64,000 nt of DNA from Botrytis cinerea B05.10 (GCF_000143535.2 NC_037321.1:1116001-1180000); one strand, 5' to 3'. Positions 1 through 14,127 are shown, counted from the stretch's first letter. Notes: generated by a model from the sequence alone, not told the origin. A program made the numbers and translations.

Positions 1-3000
1 AGGAGGGGTGTAGTAAAATATCCCAGGATTTTCGGAACGAGGCCAGAGATTAGATGAGATCTCGTCGGTACAACACCAGTACACACAAACCACCTCACCA
101 CCACAGATATGTGTGAAAACCCGGAAAACGGCGCGCTGTAATGATACATGCCATCACAGTTCCCTGGCAGACTCGCAGTGCAGTCGATCTGATCCAGTAA
201 TCCTTCCCATTCATTGCAAGGTTGCGAAGGGTCGAGATAAGAGGGGCAGCAGTTATATTACGATGCTCATATAGGCAGGCACAGGGGTTAATCGGCATAG
301 TTCTATGCGAAGAATTCCCAGAACTCATCGAACAACATGCCATGCTTGGCATTTTCACGCTATTCGTATTTCGCACAGTCGACAGAACATCGATGACATA
401 ACTGACTAATTCCTTACTACAAAGTTTTCGAGGAGACGGATTAACTTTCGCTCTTAATCACGATGAATGACAAATTGTCAAGACGACTAGGATATGTAAT
501 TTGTCTGCACCCATTATTAGCCTTTGAGATAGGTGCAACCCACCTTGCAGGAAACCTTCATCTAAAGCAGCCAACGTTCATGGGCCGAATATATTAATTG
601 CCAGGTCGGGAGATTGATAGGAACGTGCTCAAGCTTCATGTAGCCGGCCTTGAACGTTGAAAATACGACATTCTGGGCTTTGCCGAAACCTAGTTGATCA
701 CTGTCCGGTAGCTACATAGGTATTGGCTATAGGTTTGGAGGTTGGTGAGAGAGTACCTGTAGCGACAGTACTGATTTTGTTGGTTAAATTTCGCTTGTGC
801 GGAATAATAGTCTGTGTGGGTTGATGGCCCCCTTGTTCGGGTTTGAAGAATAGCCCCCCTCGCTTTTTGCTTTCCTTCATCGCAATCGGATCTCGTAATA
901 CCTGTGCTTCAGTTCGTCTGAATATCAGAGTTTGTGTGAAAGGTCTATTCTCCCGTGGGATCGTGGTCATTCGGAATTACTACCGACTGGATTTGAGAAC
1001 CGTCTAGAGCTCCTTGGAATCCCAAAGATTGAACATACAAAACCCTATTTAATGAATACAAATCAACGATGAGCTATTTTTCGACCACGCCACCAAAGTC
1101 CTTCCATGGCATCCAATCTATTTGCAGAACGGTAGATACGCGGAGTGCTTCATCGGCACGTTAGCCATAATTACCACTCTTCCTGACTCCCTGGAGTGAC
1201 ATTTTTGGGAGCCCCAGATGGGAAGGGAAAAAAAGTTGACACTGTCCAAGCTTCATCAGAATTCCCCTGTCCCCGGAACACGCCCGTTCGTTGTGGTCTA
1301 CAAGGAAGGGGAATGATTGCATGCATGATGATGCCAAAGTGGCTCGTACCTGGCTTATATTACTGTAATAAACAAGTGAACAATGCTTGAAATAACGTGG
1401 TGTCCTGGGTACTCTTGAAGCTTAGCGCTTCCCCGAATCTATACCCCCTTGTTCAGCGATTATTATCAGAGCAGTTATATCCAGTCTCAGGAACTCACCA
1501 ATCTACCTTGCATTGTCTGATTGTCTGTCTGTGGAAGTCGAGTAGTGACCATCTTTTGACTTTCCCCAAACCGAAAAATAAAAAATAAAAACTCCCCCCA
1601 AAATGCATTGTGATGCCCATGACTAAATGTTGACTGATCATACCTGTAAAGAGGATTTGGACTATTGACAGGGCTACTGCATCGAGCCGTTTTCTGTGCT
1701 TCTTTTTGATTTTCGAGAGACGATCATGCTGCCTGCGCGCCCGAGAGCTGTCACAAGTTTCCCCAAGAGTCATGGATGGACGATATTCCAAATTGATGAA
1801 CAGTGAATCTCGAGACAAGTTTAATGAATTCCAACGCACTATTTTTATCAAGTGATATTGTCCCATTCGAGCACCCACTCGCCCAAACGGGAACCAGAGG
1901 AAGAGATAGATGAAAATCCGACATTCATGGCGAGCCCATCCGTCGATGTGACCCAGAGGCATGGGCCGAAGCAGAAGCGATGGTGGTGTACTAAAAGTTG
2001 TGGCGAGCGGCAAGCAGGCACGGTGACAGGGTCGCAAGATGGAAGAGATTGATTTGGAGGAAAAGAGCGAGCGGGGCAAAACAACATTTGTGCCCTTTCT
2101 GCAATCTCATCATAACCAATTTTGTCAAACGCTTATCCTGAGTTATGTGTGCTCTGGTCATTTTGGTACCAAATTGGAACCATCCAAACCGAAGTAGGCA
2201 ATGTTCACGAGACTTTCCGGAGCCGAGAATTGATTAAATTAATCAAACGAGCCATGTTTACCAGATTTACCATGTCTACTAGCAGCATACCTTTTTTTAG
2301 TTATCGTCCGTACCAGAGTTGGATGAGTGCTATTTGCCAGGTAGGCAGGCTCGTGAGGGTCACTTGGTCCTAGATCCCAAGGAAGCAGGTCGTTTATACT
2401 TTTAATATATGCGTTGCTAGGAGAATGGGATACTGGGACATTGGGAGATTGAACTGGCCCTCCAGCAACACACCTGGGCTCACTGGCGTCGACTGGGTAC
2501 GGATGAAGGTAATTATCATGGCATGATATTGAGAGAAATATAGACCGAATTAATTAATTCTTAATTAAATCACATCCTCAACATCTCCAGTTCGACCGTG
2601 CTAGAGAGCTAAGGAAACCACGAAGGTCCACTGGTGGTTGTGCTAGTCTGTTGCCCTGTCACGTAAGATTTAGGGATATCCAATTTACGACATGGGGCCC
2701 TGTCAAACTGCAGCCATCAGCGTGAACCCCAAATAAACCTCACGCTGTGCTTGGGTGGCTAACTCGTAGCGAGTAAAGTAGGTACTTGTGTGGTTGTATG
2801 TTTGTGTGCGTGTGTACTGATTGAGACTGTCGAACGAGAAACCCCTGGGAAGGTTGAATCAATGTACTTTGTTTGTGCTGGGGATCCGGACTAGCTAGGT
2901 AGGCTCGTAGTTTCGGAGCTGACTTCGGACAATAGAGAGAGAGAGAGTTAGTCGCTCCTAACGCGTAGAAGTTAATTCTCCACTGATAATCGATCTCAAT

Positions 3001-5660
3001 CATGGATACGCACATCATAGTCAACGGTTTATTTGCCCTTTTCCAATCGTCTCACATGCAGGAAAAAAAAGCGAAAAGAAAAAAAAAACTCGTTCTTTTG
3101 GTGATTCACAATACGGAAACTGAGTGGTAGCGAGGTGGATAGAGTTCAGATATCAGACGAATCACACCGGTATGGGCTGTAAGGTGGTCGTCACTGGTCC
3201 ATGAACGCGCCAGCTAGAACTACTGGCAATCAACCTCAATATTAACTAGACCAGTGCATTGGACTACAGCTGCTACCTAAGTAAGTAAGGGAAGCTAGCT
3301 AACCATCAGAATCACGATTCATTTAGTTCACACGCCATTGATGGAAGGTTTTGAGGAAATAGGAGGCACGGTGCCATGCGTAGATTGTGTCGTGACTGTG
3401 AAGTCAAGAAGAGAAGAGAACAAGAAGGAAACAGTGAATGAAAGACACGGCATTTGGGGTTAGGCGAAGGGAGTCGAGGCGGTGGGTGGGAGATAGATAG
3501 TACGTCGCGTACATTCGATGTGACAATGAAGATAAGTTAAACAACATAACCGACTGACATGATGGGAACCATTGCAATCAATTGTTGCGATTAAACTAGC
3601 CATGGCTGATTTTTCTACTTCTCCTCGCAGACAAGCTTTTCATTAACAATGAACCAATCATGGTGACGCCGAGGAGCCGTAGTTACCGAATGATGGGGAT
3701 TAACTAGAAGTTCACTAGAAGGACGCATGCGGCATGTCCAACCACCGCGGCCAGATCCAAAAAAGAAAAAAAGAAAAAAAAAAGGACTTGGCATGCACTA
3801 TCCAAGTAAGGTAGGAGGAAACGGCAGACTGAGAGCTTCGTAGTCTGTCTAGTTGGTACGCCAGGTACTCAAGTAGTCATGTAGTAGTCTACTTCAATAG
3901 CAATATCTAATCTCGTAAATCAATAGGATCTATCGTGTCTCTCTCATAATACGCTCAAAATGTAACGACAAGTGTCTCCGTAGGTATTCCATATCTTCCA
4001 ATATTTCTGTATCACTGCAGGATGATTTCACGTTCTACCACCAATCTCATTGGTGGAATTTTGTGGAATGTCAAGAGACCGTGGACTGTTTCGAGGAAAG
4101 GAGTTCACAGAACCATGCATCTCTCCTGCAAGCAGCCGCCGTAGGGCAGATGAGGATCGTCGCCCCAAAAAGGATTTACGTATGTCGGGAATGACGATGC
4201 AAAAGGTTTCGAATATATGTATGTGACATGAAGATGTATCTACCAACCTACTTGCGGTGTGTCGAAATATCGAAAGCGAAGATCAACAGGGAGATCCAAA
4301 TCAATAGGGAATAAATAAGAAATCAATCTTCCCAATGGGGCAATGAATGTTCTCCTGCGCTTCATTCATTTTGAATGCATAATGTTCATCTGAAAATCTT
4401 GTTACACGTTGGCACTCACTGGCAGGTAGAGGTGATTCTTGGCGCTGGTGCGAAGTCCAAGTGTTGTTGCGGACAGGAAGTTAAGGCTATGAGGAGTCTA
4501 AGCGTTTGTTTTGAGATTACTGCTCGGTCGATAGATGGATGATGGAAATGAGGGGATTCGGGATTCTGAAGGTGCTGATGGCATGGACGATGTAGACGTA
4601 GACGGTGTTGACGATGGCTGCCGAGTAGACTTGAGATGGCGAGGCTGCTACTGGCTGTCTATTACCAAAAGATATCACGAATAGACAGCAAAAAGATGGC
4701 AGAAAGATACATAGGTACATGATGGATGAATGACAGAGACTCACTACCGCATCATCATCACATAAAAATCACAAAAATCATAAAAAAAAACGTCAAATCT
4801 TAGAACAATCGATTTTCAAAGTCAGTTCTTGGCTATCACGGTAAGATCCGAGGAAAATAGGGAAAACAGGAAATTATTGTATGATTATTGAATTTTCTTT
4901 CCGAATGGTCTGGTATCCACATCGATGCACTAATAATGTATATCTCCGTAGCTTCATTCTCTTCCCTCGCAGTGGATTGGCTTGCTGGAGTGGCTTTACT
5001 GGCTCGACTGGCAAGACGAGAGGGTGAGTTGTGGATGAGTTGTGGATGAGTGGATGACTGGGTGAGTCTTCCGCTCGGAGGTAAAAAATACCCGATAAGA
5101 TTTGCGACATGTGATGGTAAAAAGTAAATGCAAAACTTATTACTATTTGCATTACACTATTTCGATTAACGCGTGATGGATGGCGAGATAGCGAGAGAGA
5201 GAGATACACTTTGTCGTGTTGGGTTGGCAGGAAAGGCTAACACGGCATTGAGAAAGCAGCAGAAACGTAATCACTTCATCACACTGCCACCAATGCCACG
5301 CGAAGCTCTCGATGGCCTCTCTCTCTCTCTCTTCCTGCGTCCTCACTCCAAGGTCGCCCGTCGACATCGCCGAGATGCCAGCTCTTCCTCGGCATATCGT
5401 GCCTAATAAGTTATCCATATTGCATGATTCCACTATGATAAAGCACCCATGTTCACGGATGGGTACGTCTGTCCAGGGTGAACAAGGATATCGAAGCGCA
5501 AGAAGTAATGAAGAGAGATTTAGGATAAGGCGGATCAACTGGTAAGACGGTAGTCAAAACATGTCAAGTCATACTTGGCGTGCTATGGTGAGGCACGAGG
5601 AACGGGATGAAATGGTGCAGAACTAATGGTTGAAGAGTGAACGATGACGGTGAGCCGGGT

Positions 5661-5683
5661 GAATGAATGAATGAATGAATGAA
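5661..5683. repeat. GAAT tetranucleotide microsatellite
   Basis: Five to six perfect copies of GAAT in a row, immediately before the tandem duplication at 5693. No coding context. Confidence 0.9.
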
Positions 5684-5692
5684 GGGGAAGTG

Positions 5693-5800
5693 TTGCTCCT
5701 GCTACACGATCGTCTTTGATGTAATCAAGACAATACTCTTCTTGCTCCTGCGACCAGATCATCTTCAATGTAATCAAGCCAATACTCACTCTCCTTGCTC
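5693..5800. repeat. Imperfect tandem duplication, about 50 bp units
   Basis: Two units beginning TTGCTCCTGC at 5693 and 5742, each containing TGTAATCAAG and CAATACTC, followed by the start of a third unit at 5795. The units differ by several substitutions and a 4-base length difference, so the duplication is not recent. Confidence 0.8.
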
Positions 5801-6320
5801 CTCCATCCCATTGAAACCAGAGGAGACACGAACGTAGATTGAACACCCTCGAGCTCTATCATTCCCCCCTCAGCCATCCCATCCGCACCGGGTCATTTTC
5901 TTATATCCTCCTTGTTCTTACTCATCAAAATACGGATTAGAAAGACGCTCAATGCTACCCCTTCCCTTCCCTTCCGTTCCCTTGCCTCCTTTCGCTATCT
6001 GACCTGCGAATACGACTAGCAAGATGCAAGACCACGATCGAGACCTTCAACGGGAGATTCAAATCAGAATTGCAGAATTGATCAGGGAACGGAGTTTTAA
6101 TTTATCATCTGCGCTTAGAATGTTGCTGCTTACTACCTAGGTACCTACCCGTACAACGAACTGTTCGCATCGGCACATTTGCGCATTGATACTCGTAGCA
6201 TAGCATAGCATACCATCTTACATTCTTCTCTCGTCTCTCGTCTCTCGTCCCTCCTCCGTCCTCCTCCCTCTTGCCTCTATCCCTTCACGCCATCTCTTCA
6301 AATGATCAATGATCAATAAC

Positions 6321-6367
6321 CAGTGTCCAGTGTCCAGTGTCCAATGTCCAATGTCCAATGTCCAATG
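6321..6367. repeat. Heptamer array, CAGTGTC / CAATGTC
   Basis: Three copies of CAGTGTC are followed by three copies of CAATGTC and a partial copy, on the plus strand. A related heptamer array in the same orientation lies at 6917-6958. Confidence 0.9.
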
Positions 6368-6916
6368 ATCCATAATCAATCCCTCGGCAACAATCACGGC
6401 CAACAGTAACCAAAATAGCTACCGGCGTATTAGATGATTTGTATCCATTTTTCGAATCCCAAAACCATTATCAATTCATCTATTTTCTACCGGTTTTTCT
6501 TCCTGTCACTCAATTCCGCCCCACCATCATTTCCTTAACTTTCTTCCCACCACCCCAATCCCAAGTCGTATGGATCTCTGTCTACTTTTTAATATACATC
6601 GTCCTCCTTTGCACCCCCAGTCTTCACCTTGTTCCATTTATTTTCACACATCGCCACATGGCACCAGACGTTTTCCGGCTCGAGATGTAATTTTTCCGTC
6701 ATGTTATGATAGCCAAATGAGCCTTGAAAAACAGTCGTGGTGGTGGGCAAAGGGTGGTGGGCAACAGAACAGCCATCTACCTGGTATCTACGACATACAT
6801 GCGGATGTGCCGCTTCCCCCAAATTCTAGTTTGCCAGTCTAGCCGGCCTACTGTAATGTCTAATGTCAACGGGGACTACTCCAATTGCACCACGACTCAA
6901 AGTCGATTCAAAGTCG

Positions 6917-6958
6917 ATTGTCCATTGTCCATTGTCCATTGTCCATTGTCCATTGTCA
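6917..6958. repeat. Heptamer array, ATTGTCC
   Basis: Five perfect ATTGTCC copies plus one variant, preceded at 6897-6919 by a direct repeat of AAAGTCGATT. The unit differs from the 6321 array by one base after rotation. Confidence 0.9.
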
Positions 6959-9023
6959 ATTGCTAGCTGATATTCTGTTCATTGCCACCATTGCCGTTCG
7001 TTCAGTCGCTGTCCCAATTGCCATTCGGTAGCAAGTGTGACTTACCACTACCAGCACTAGGGAACCGTACTCAAGGACCAAATTGCAATGATTCTCAATT
7101 GCTACTCCGATGCAAAAATTATCTATATCGTATCGCTCTAAACTCTTACAGGAATCAAGCTAACCTTTCTTTTTTCTATTTTTTTTTTTTTTTTTCTCTA
7201 TCTACAAGGATTTCTTTTAAGTCAGGACCGGAATAAGATCACCTCCGCCAACCTACCTAGGTTATTCCCCTAGTCTATTCTAAAAACCGACACGACCCAA
7301 GCGAAGCAAGCTCCTCTGCCTCTACTGCACGTCTCTTTTTTTCCCTTTCCCTTCCCTTCCCTTCCTTTCCTGAATCCTTGCTCCCTGCTTATACTCCCTG
7401 TTCGCATTGCGTCGCAGCCAGCCGAATACATTCCACACAGGAAAAAAAAAAAAAGAGAGAGGGAGAGGGAGAGGGAGATGTATGTGTATGTGTGAAGAGG
7501 AGCAGACGCGCTAAGTACAATGGGTATCATCTCCAGTGAAGGTCTAAAAAGAATATCTCCATACATATCCATGCCCATATCCCATCCCATCCCAAATGTA
7601 CTGAGGGACATACATGCACACCATGCCCATACATATCAACATCTACAACCGAAGTCGTCCTCCCTCCTCCTCTCACGTCTAACTACAGTCATTACATTAC
7701 ACTGCACTACACATTATACAATATCCAATATCCAATACACCCTACACGCTATCACTCTGCACTTACATCCACATCCACATACACCTCCCATCCATACACT
7801 CACATACGCGACACCAAAATCGGTCGTCGACTAATACGTGACTATCTACGTAAAATCAACTCCCTCTACCTCCTCCTGCAGCATTTCCACCCCTTCCCTT
7901 GGTTGCTCCTCCACGCACTCACTTGATTTTCTGATCTCCCTCCCCCTCTATTTATTATCGACTTAAGCTTTTTCATTTGGCAATTGGCCACGAGAGAGAA
8001 AAGGATACTCCCACGGTATTGCAGCCACCCCACACCTCCTGCCTCATACATCAATTCGTCCGATTGTTCCCAAAATCCAAAATTCAAAATTCAAAATTCA
8101 AACACGCCTCCAATACCCGCAATAATATATCTCTTGACAAGCATTCGAGCTACCTGAAGTCAAATTAAACAAATTCGATCCACTTCATACAATCATTCAA
8201 GGTACACCAAACGAGCCCTTCCTTGACCCTTGCCTGACTCCTCCGAACCCAGAACTTGGATTTACCTGGAAAAATACTTATTATTCCCAAGATACGCCAA
8301 CACTTCACCTTGATTTATATCTCCGTTGTCAATTTCACGGCCTTGACGAACCTAGTTCTTTGCCCTCAAGATTTCACCCCACCACGACTCATCACAAGTC
8401 CATCCTTTGCCCGAATATCATCCCCAGATTCAAGAATTTTACCTCTGTACCTCCCCTCGGAATCCTCCCCAAGCTCTTGCAACCTTTTCCACGGAAGTTG
8501 CACATCAACACAGATTGTTCGGTGCATGCTGCAGCTCACCGTCCACGTCAGTTAGTCACGAACATTTCGCATCTGCAGTATTACCTCAGTATATGTCTCG
8601 TCCTTCTTGTCTCAGTCTGCTTCGGAAGTAGCGCAAACCAAGCCATCTTACCAACTCTCAAGAACAGCGGCCCTCGTTATTCTTCCGACAACGCTCTTCG
8701 TGCATAACCCGGGACCGGAAGCTCTAGAGTCCCATTTAAACTTCTTGGATTCAGGTCTTGTTTGAAGTTCTGAAATTCTTTCCGGGCAGGTTAGTTCCAG
8801 CCAATGTTAGGTATTAAGGAAGCAATATACTGAATGAAGCTATAGCATTGTCAAACAAATAGGAAATCGAAATTACATACCCTCTTCATTTTCCAAAGGG
8901 TATCCCGCTTGGGAAATAGCCCGGCGCATCGTATATAAACCTTTGAGAAGGCACTGTGCTGTCATCAAAACAGCGTTGACCTTCCTGAGGATTTTGCAAC
9001 CTCACGAGGACACGATCATTTCC

Positions 9024-11692
9024 ATGCAATCTCCAACGAACCAAGTCGATCATTCAATTATCTCGCTCGGTGAACGGCGAGGAAAATCAGACCTGGCTCG
9101 TTTTTCTCTTGATTTGAGTTGGGCCAGAGCGGTACCAGACGGAGCTCAGTCTTGGGCATACCCCTCTCCGCCCATGTCAGGGTCTCCTCCACTTCCCGGT
9201 AGACACAACCTGGATTCCAGCGATCGCGGTCATGGAAGCTATGGGTCAACGGGAAATGTCTTCCGAGATGGACGCGTTTCTCAACAAGAACATTTTAATC
9301 AGATGAGAGGTGGTGTGCCTTTGAGGAATTACCAGCCGGAACCTCAGCTCTCATATCCACAATACCAGATGGAAGACATGTCGGCCCAATACCAATATCA
9401 ACAAGCTCGGCCGCAGATGGCGCCCCATCAACACCCTCATGCTCTATATGCCGCCCAACAAGTTGCGCCATATCCCGCATTGGAACGGCAATCAATCGGG
9501 GAAGCCCCCGGCTACACTTCTCCGAAGTCACAGAGAAAAACTAAAGGGCATGTGGCATCTGCTTGTGTGCCTTGTAAAAGGGCCCATCTTAGGTAAGGGA
9601 TCTTGGAATATTTTTTGTGCCTTGTGCTAACTGATTCTAGATGTGACGGTATGTTTCTAAAATATTTCTAGTTGAAGCGCATTTTATTCTCCCCCACGAG
9701 ATATTCACCCACACCTTAAATCTGATTGTACCTTTATTCACTATCCAAATCTACTCTTGATATGAGTCAATGGCAGAAAATCATTCGCAATGCGACTGAC
9801 GGGAACATAATCATCACATTCTCAAGCGAGAACACCAATGATCATGAAAACATAATTTGGTCAGGCAAATGATTTTATTGTGAGCTCAGCGCACTAAAAT
9901 CTTCGTTGAGGGTCTAGTAACATGCCCCAGTAGCTTAATACTACTATTTAGTGGCAGCTCCAACGGCTCGATCGGCAATTTTAATTACCGTGTTGGGTGC
10001 TAAGGGGGCGAAGAAGTGCAAAATTGAAAGTTGGTTCTAGTGACGACTATCTTTTTGGCCTTCGCGCCAAACATGTATAAATTGTAATTTTCGGGTTTGT
10101 GGCATGCCGAGTGCTAAGAAACCCTCATGTTTACCATGAGATGTTTCCGATCCTAATCTATCCATGTATGTTGCAGCATGTACTAGGTAGGGTGTCGTAC
10201 AACACGAGGTGCTCTTGTACTAGGCTTGGCTAAACACTCAACCAAAGCTCTGGGAAATCGATGACCCATGGATACGAAACTTCCATTTACGTACCAAGCG
10301 GTCACGTTCCGCATGGAAAGCAACTCTAAACTCCACAAGACAATCCTAAACTTCTTGCGCAACCTGTCGAGGTTCAACTCAGAATACTCAAATACTAATC
10401 ATTCTATACTTTTAGCTCAACGACCATGTTCGAGATGTTTAAGCAATGGGAAGGAGGATACGTGTGTGGATGTTCAACATAAAAAGAGGGGGCGTCCAAG
10501 GCTGAGAGATGAGCGCGAGCCTCGATACGAGGGCGCCGGATCGAATTACCCACCACCGGCAGATACGATGAGAAGACCAATGCCCATGTTTTCTACTGGC
10601 GACGTTTCGATTTCGACTCCATATTCTGACGCCCAGCGGAATAGTGGGTATAGAGTGCTCAAGTCGCAAGGCGGAAACCCAATGAACCACTCAATGGTTC
10701 CCACACCAATAAATACTAACGTTTATGGGGAGGCGATGTCGACAAATCAGCGCATGGTACCTTATGAACCGGCATGTGCATTTCTCACCATGGAAATGCA
10801 AATCGCCAAAACAACGCAGGCTTTTTCGGGAGTGGTCGGTGCACACTCAGTCGTGGGGAGAAAGTTACATGATATTGTGAGTGTTAGCGATCGAGATAAA
10901 ATTTTCCGATTACAGAGCGGATTCGAAGATGAGCGACGAAGCCGAGATCCAAGTTACCTCCCTCCGATATTTTCGAAAGAGGAAGAAGATAGAGTGATCC
11001 AGTCCTTGACATTTGCGCCCAACGAAATGCAGCAATTGAGGACCGATCGACCGGAAGTCTTTACGTTCCAGACACCGGATGGTCAACAAAGGGGCTTCCA
11101 CGTGCAATTGGGTCTCGCGAAAAAGGATTCGATCTATTTTGTGCTTCTGGTGGTTCATATCCCAACCACGCCGCAAGCATTCCAACAATCATCCTCGCCA
11201 TATTCAAGAGACTCCTTGTCTCGGGACTCCACATATGCATACCAAACCCCAAGCCAAATATCATATGCCTCTCAAACCCCAGGAACATCGCCGTTCATGT
11301 CGAATCCTCCCTTTGGGAGCGACATGTTAGCATATCGAAATTCGGGACCCCCATCACAAACCGTTGCCATGCCAAATAATAATTCTTCATATGGACAACT
11401 TCCTACCAGAGCACCGGAGTATTCTCGCGCTCAAATGAGTTACCCGCAAGCGCCCATGGGTGACATTTTATCAGGCCAAGGGCAACCCCAAACACAAGCA
11501 CCACAGCCACAAGCACAAGCACCCTCACAAACCCAAACGCAAGCTCAAAGTCAACGAGCCTCGGATCTGCAACTCCCTCCCATACGGGGACAAGCACCTT
11601 CGATTGATGTTAGGGGACAGGGCGATCGTAGTAGTCGGGTAGATATCGGTGGACTCCTGCAAAATCCGGATCCCTCTCGAAGAAGGAAATAA
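9024..11692 (+). CDS. Zn2Cys6 transcription factor with PAS-like region
   Basis: Model: exons 9024-9592, 9641-9648 and 10416-11692, giving 617 residues. The zinc cluster is C181-x2-C184-x6-C191-x5-C197-x2-C200-x8-C209, followed by a basic KKRGRPRLRDE segment. It becomes complete only when the 8-base middle exon is included; skipping that exon shifts the frame. Residues about 305-440 look like a PAS-type fold, as in the Ert1/Rds2 (AcuK/AcuM) class of regulators, though I cannot say it is one of them. Both ends are disordered; the C-terminus is rich in Pro and Gln. Intron 1 is 48 bases with a GCTAAC branch site; intron 2 is 767 bases, long for this window. The ATG at 9024 is the first in frame; a longer frame upstream has no ATG. 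An extra 5' exon remains possible. Probably a nuclear DNA-binding regulator; target genes unknown. Confidence 0.85.
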
Positions 11693-12656
11693 ATAAAATA
11701 AATCAAACAAGCGGGCGGGCCGGCAGGCGCCATTTAATTAATCATTCAACGCCATGTGCAAATCTCTCTATCTCTCTCTCTCTCTCTCTAACTTCCCAAT
11801 CTTATGATTATTTTTGAGAAACGAAAAAAAATTAATATCTCATTTATGGCAGATTGGACTGGATTTATATTGGAATTGGATTTGAAACGGATCGGATTGA
11901 TGCGATGCGTTTGGGATTGAAACGGATTTGGAACGGATTTGTTTTGGAACGAACGGGAGGGGAAACATTCGCTTCGCCTTGCTTCACCGCTCGTATTTAC
12001 AGCGTCTCCAATAGGCAGGCAGACATGCATTTCCATTTCCAAGACGGGAGTTTAAAGGGGGGACTGGACTGGGAAATTTGGGGGGGGGACGGTTTTTTCA
12101 TCCATTGTGATTGTGTCGTTATTATCTATTCATCCACCTTTCGATTCTTGTATTATATTATTTTTATTTGGCATTTGGATTTTGCGTGCAGTAGGAATGC
12201 TTGAATGCATGCAGCAAAGCTGAGCCGAATTGAGCTAAATTTATGTTATGTTATTTTGTGTTGTGTTGTGTTGTGTTATTCTTATCCTCTGTTGTCTTGT
12301 CTTGTCTTGTCTTGTCTTTGGGGAAAATCATGCGCGCATAAATTTATACACACATACATACATTCATTCATAATTGTTTGTTGGCGTTGTTATTGTTGTG
12401 TATTATTTATTTTGTAGCGGGGGTTTTGCGTGTTTTGTGCGATGTTTTCTTGAGGCGGGGGATATAGGGAAGTGGAATCAAATGGAATGGAATTTCGTAT
12501 GAGATGATGGATTCGTTGTATAGGTAGGTAGGTAGGTGGTGGATTGTGATTGTGGGGGAGACTTTTTCATATATGTTTGCGAAAATCATGATGCAGATGC
12601 GGAATGCGGGCGTTTGATTGGGTTGGTTTGCTTTTGTTTGTTGGGTATATATGTAC

Positions 12657-12698
12657 GTGGATGTGGATGCGGATGTGGATGTGGATGTGGATGTGGAT
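12657..12698. repeat. ATGTGG hexanucleotide array
   Basis: Six to seven copies of ATGTGG with one ATGCGG variant, in the C-poor tract. Confidence 0.85.
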
Positions 12699-14127
12699 TT
12701 TTCTTATTGTAGGCGGATATGGAGGGAGGGGGTTGTTTCGTGTGTGTGTTTGTGGTATTTTCTCATCCTCGTTCTCTTGGTCTTGTATCTGAGTGTGTGG
12801 GAATAGAATGCAGGGTGTATGATATTTTGGTCCTGTTTCTTGGGTTGTTCGTTTGTTTGTTGAGTGAGTGAGTGATTGGGTTTTCGTTTTTGATTTTTGA
12901 GATTTGGGCTAAGGGATAGATTGACGGGAGGATGGATGGGAAGAAATTGGGATTTGGGTAAGGAAATGGGATTGGGATCGCGATTGGAAATGGGCATGGA
13001 GATGGGAAATGGGTATGAGGATTTGGAATGGAAATGGGATTTGGATTTAGGTTGAAGTTTGGTGGATGGACGGGAGGAAAGGGCTGAGAGCATTTATGGA
13101 ATGATGAGATGATAGTGATGGTGATAGGCAAGTGAGAAGGAAGGGGTGGTTGAGTATAAAATTGAGTATAGATTGAATTTAGATAGATGATGATAAAAAT
13201 GATATTTGAGAAATGATGTTTGATAGTAAAGATGATGGAGATAATAGGAATATAAAATTGAGAGATTTTTTACAACTCTGGGTTCCTGAGTTTCCGAGTT
13301 TTGGGGGAGAAGAGAGATCAGAGGGTGAATACTTTGATGATAGTTGTTGATAGCGGTCGACTCTTGAAGTTGGTATGTTTTTTGGGGTGTGGTGTGATAT
13401 GATATAATATAGTATGATACACACACACAATCATATACATACTTCAAGTCTTCAAGCGAAGAGGGGTAGGAAATGGAAATGGAGATTCAGATTGGGAATG
13501 CCGAGAGGAGTGCCGAGAGTGGGGAGCGGGGGAAAGGGAAGCTAGATTTCAAGGGTTTGAGAATTTGAGAATTTGAAAGAGGAAAGAGGAATCGAGTGGT
13601 GCGATATGTATAGAGAGAGAGAGAGAGAGGAGGGGGCGGAAGGGGGGGTAGGTACTTACTTTTCTATGTATATGCATATGCATATGCTTGGTTTTTTGTA
13701 GGTGTTGTTGGGAGGGTGATTGGTGGTTGATTGGTTGATTGATGGGGGGATTGGGGATTTGGGGATTTGGGGGTTTCTTGTTCTTGTTCTTATTCTAGGT
13801 TTTGGTATTTTTTGGTGGTGGATAGTTGAGTTGAGTTGAGCTGATTCGAGCTGATTTGAGTCGTCAGAGAATCTAGGGCTATATAATAATCATCCTTCCA
13901 GACTCATTAGCCGACTCGAGGAAAGCGAGTGTTGATTACAGGCAAATATCTCCTTGCTTAAAACCCCCCCATCAACTTTTATTATTAAATTAGCAAGTTA
14001 TTGTTTTGTTGAACTGGTTGTAATTATGTAAAGATTCTTGTTCGTTCTTGATTTCTTAGAGGGTTGTGTGGTGAGGGGTACTAGGTTTCGCTGACTGGTT
14101 TTGGAAAGGCAGACAGACTATGAGGGG

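Larger units (their letters stand above)
1..9023. other. Long gene-poor region upstream of a regulator gene
   Basis: About 9 kb with no open frame that looks like protein: frames are short, mostly lack ATG starts, and show no domain or plausible splicing partner. The left 5 kb is mixed sequence with short purine or A-rich runs. From about 5.9 kb to 8.9 kb the plus strand becomes C-rich and G-poor, with CT tracts, poly-T and many small repeats. That is the usual look of a fungal promoter and 5' leader read on the plus strand, so this part may be a long regulatory leader of the Zn2Cys6 gene starting at 9024. Several short ATG frames in it (for example at 7520) could be upstream ORFs. This is inference from composition only. 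Confidence 0.5.

Noticed and set aside
1495..2079. Minus-strand open frame of 194 codons
   Set aside because: It starts at a TTG rather than ATG, has no domain or conserved-looking pattern, and no splice partner. Probably chance.
8256..8707. Overlapping plus-strand frames upstream of the Zn2Cys6 gene, considered as a 5' exon
   Set aside because: Several frames are open because the tract is C-rich. I found no convincing donor joining any of them in phase to the exon starting before 9024.
10268..10415. A separate gene starting at ATG 10268 (MDTKLPFTYQ)
   Set aside because: This stretch is the 3' part of intron 2. The real exon begins at 10416, where the zinc cluster resumes after a branch site and AG.
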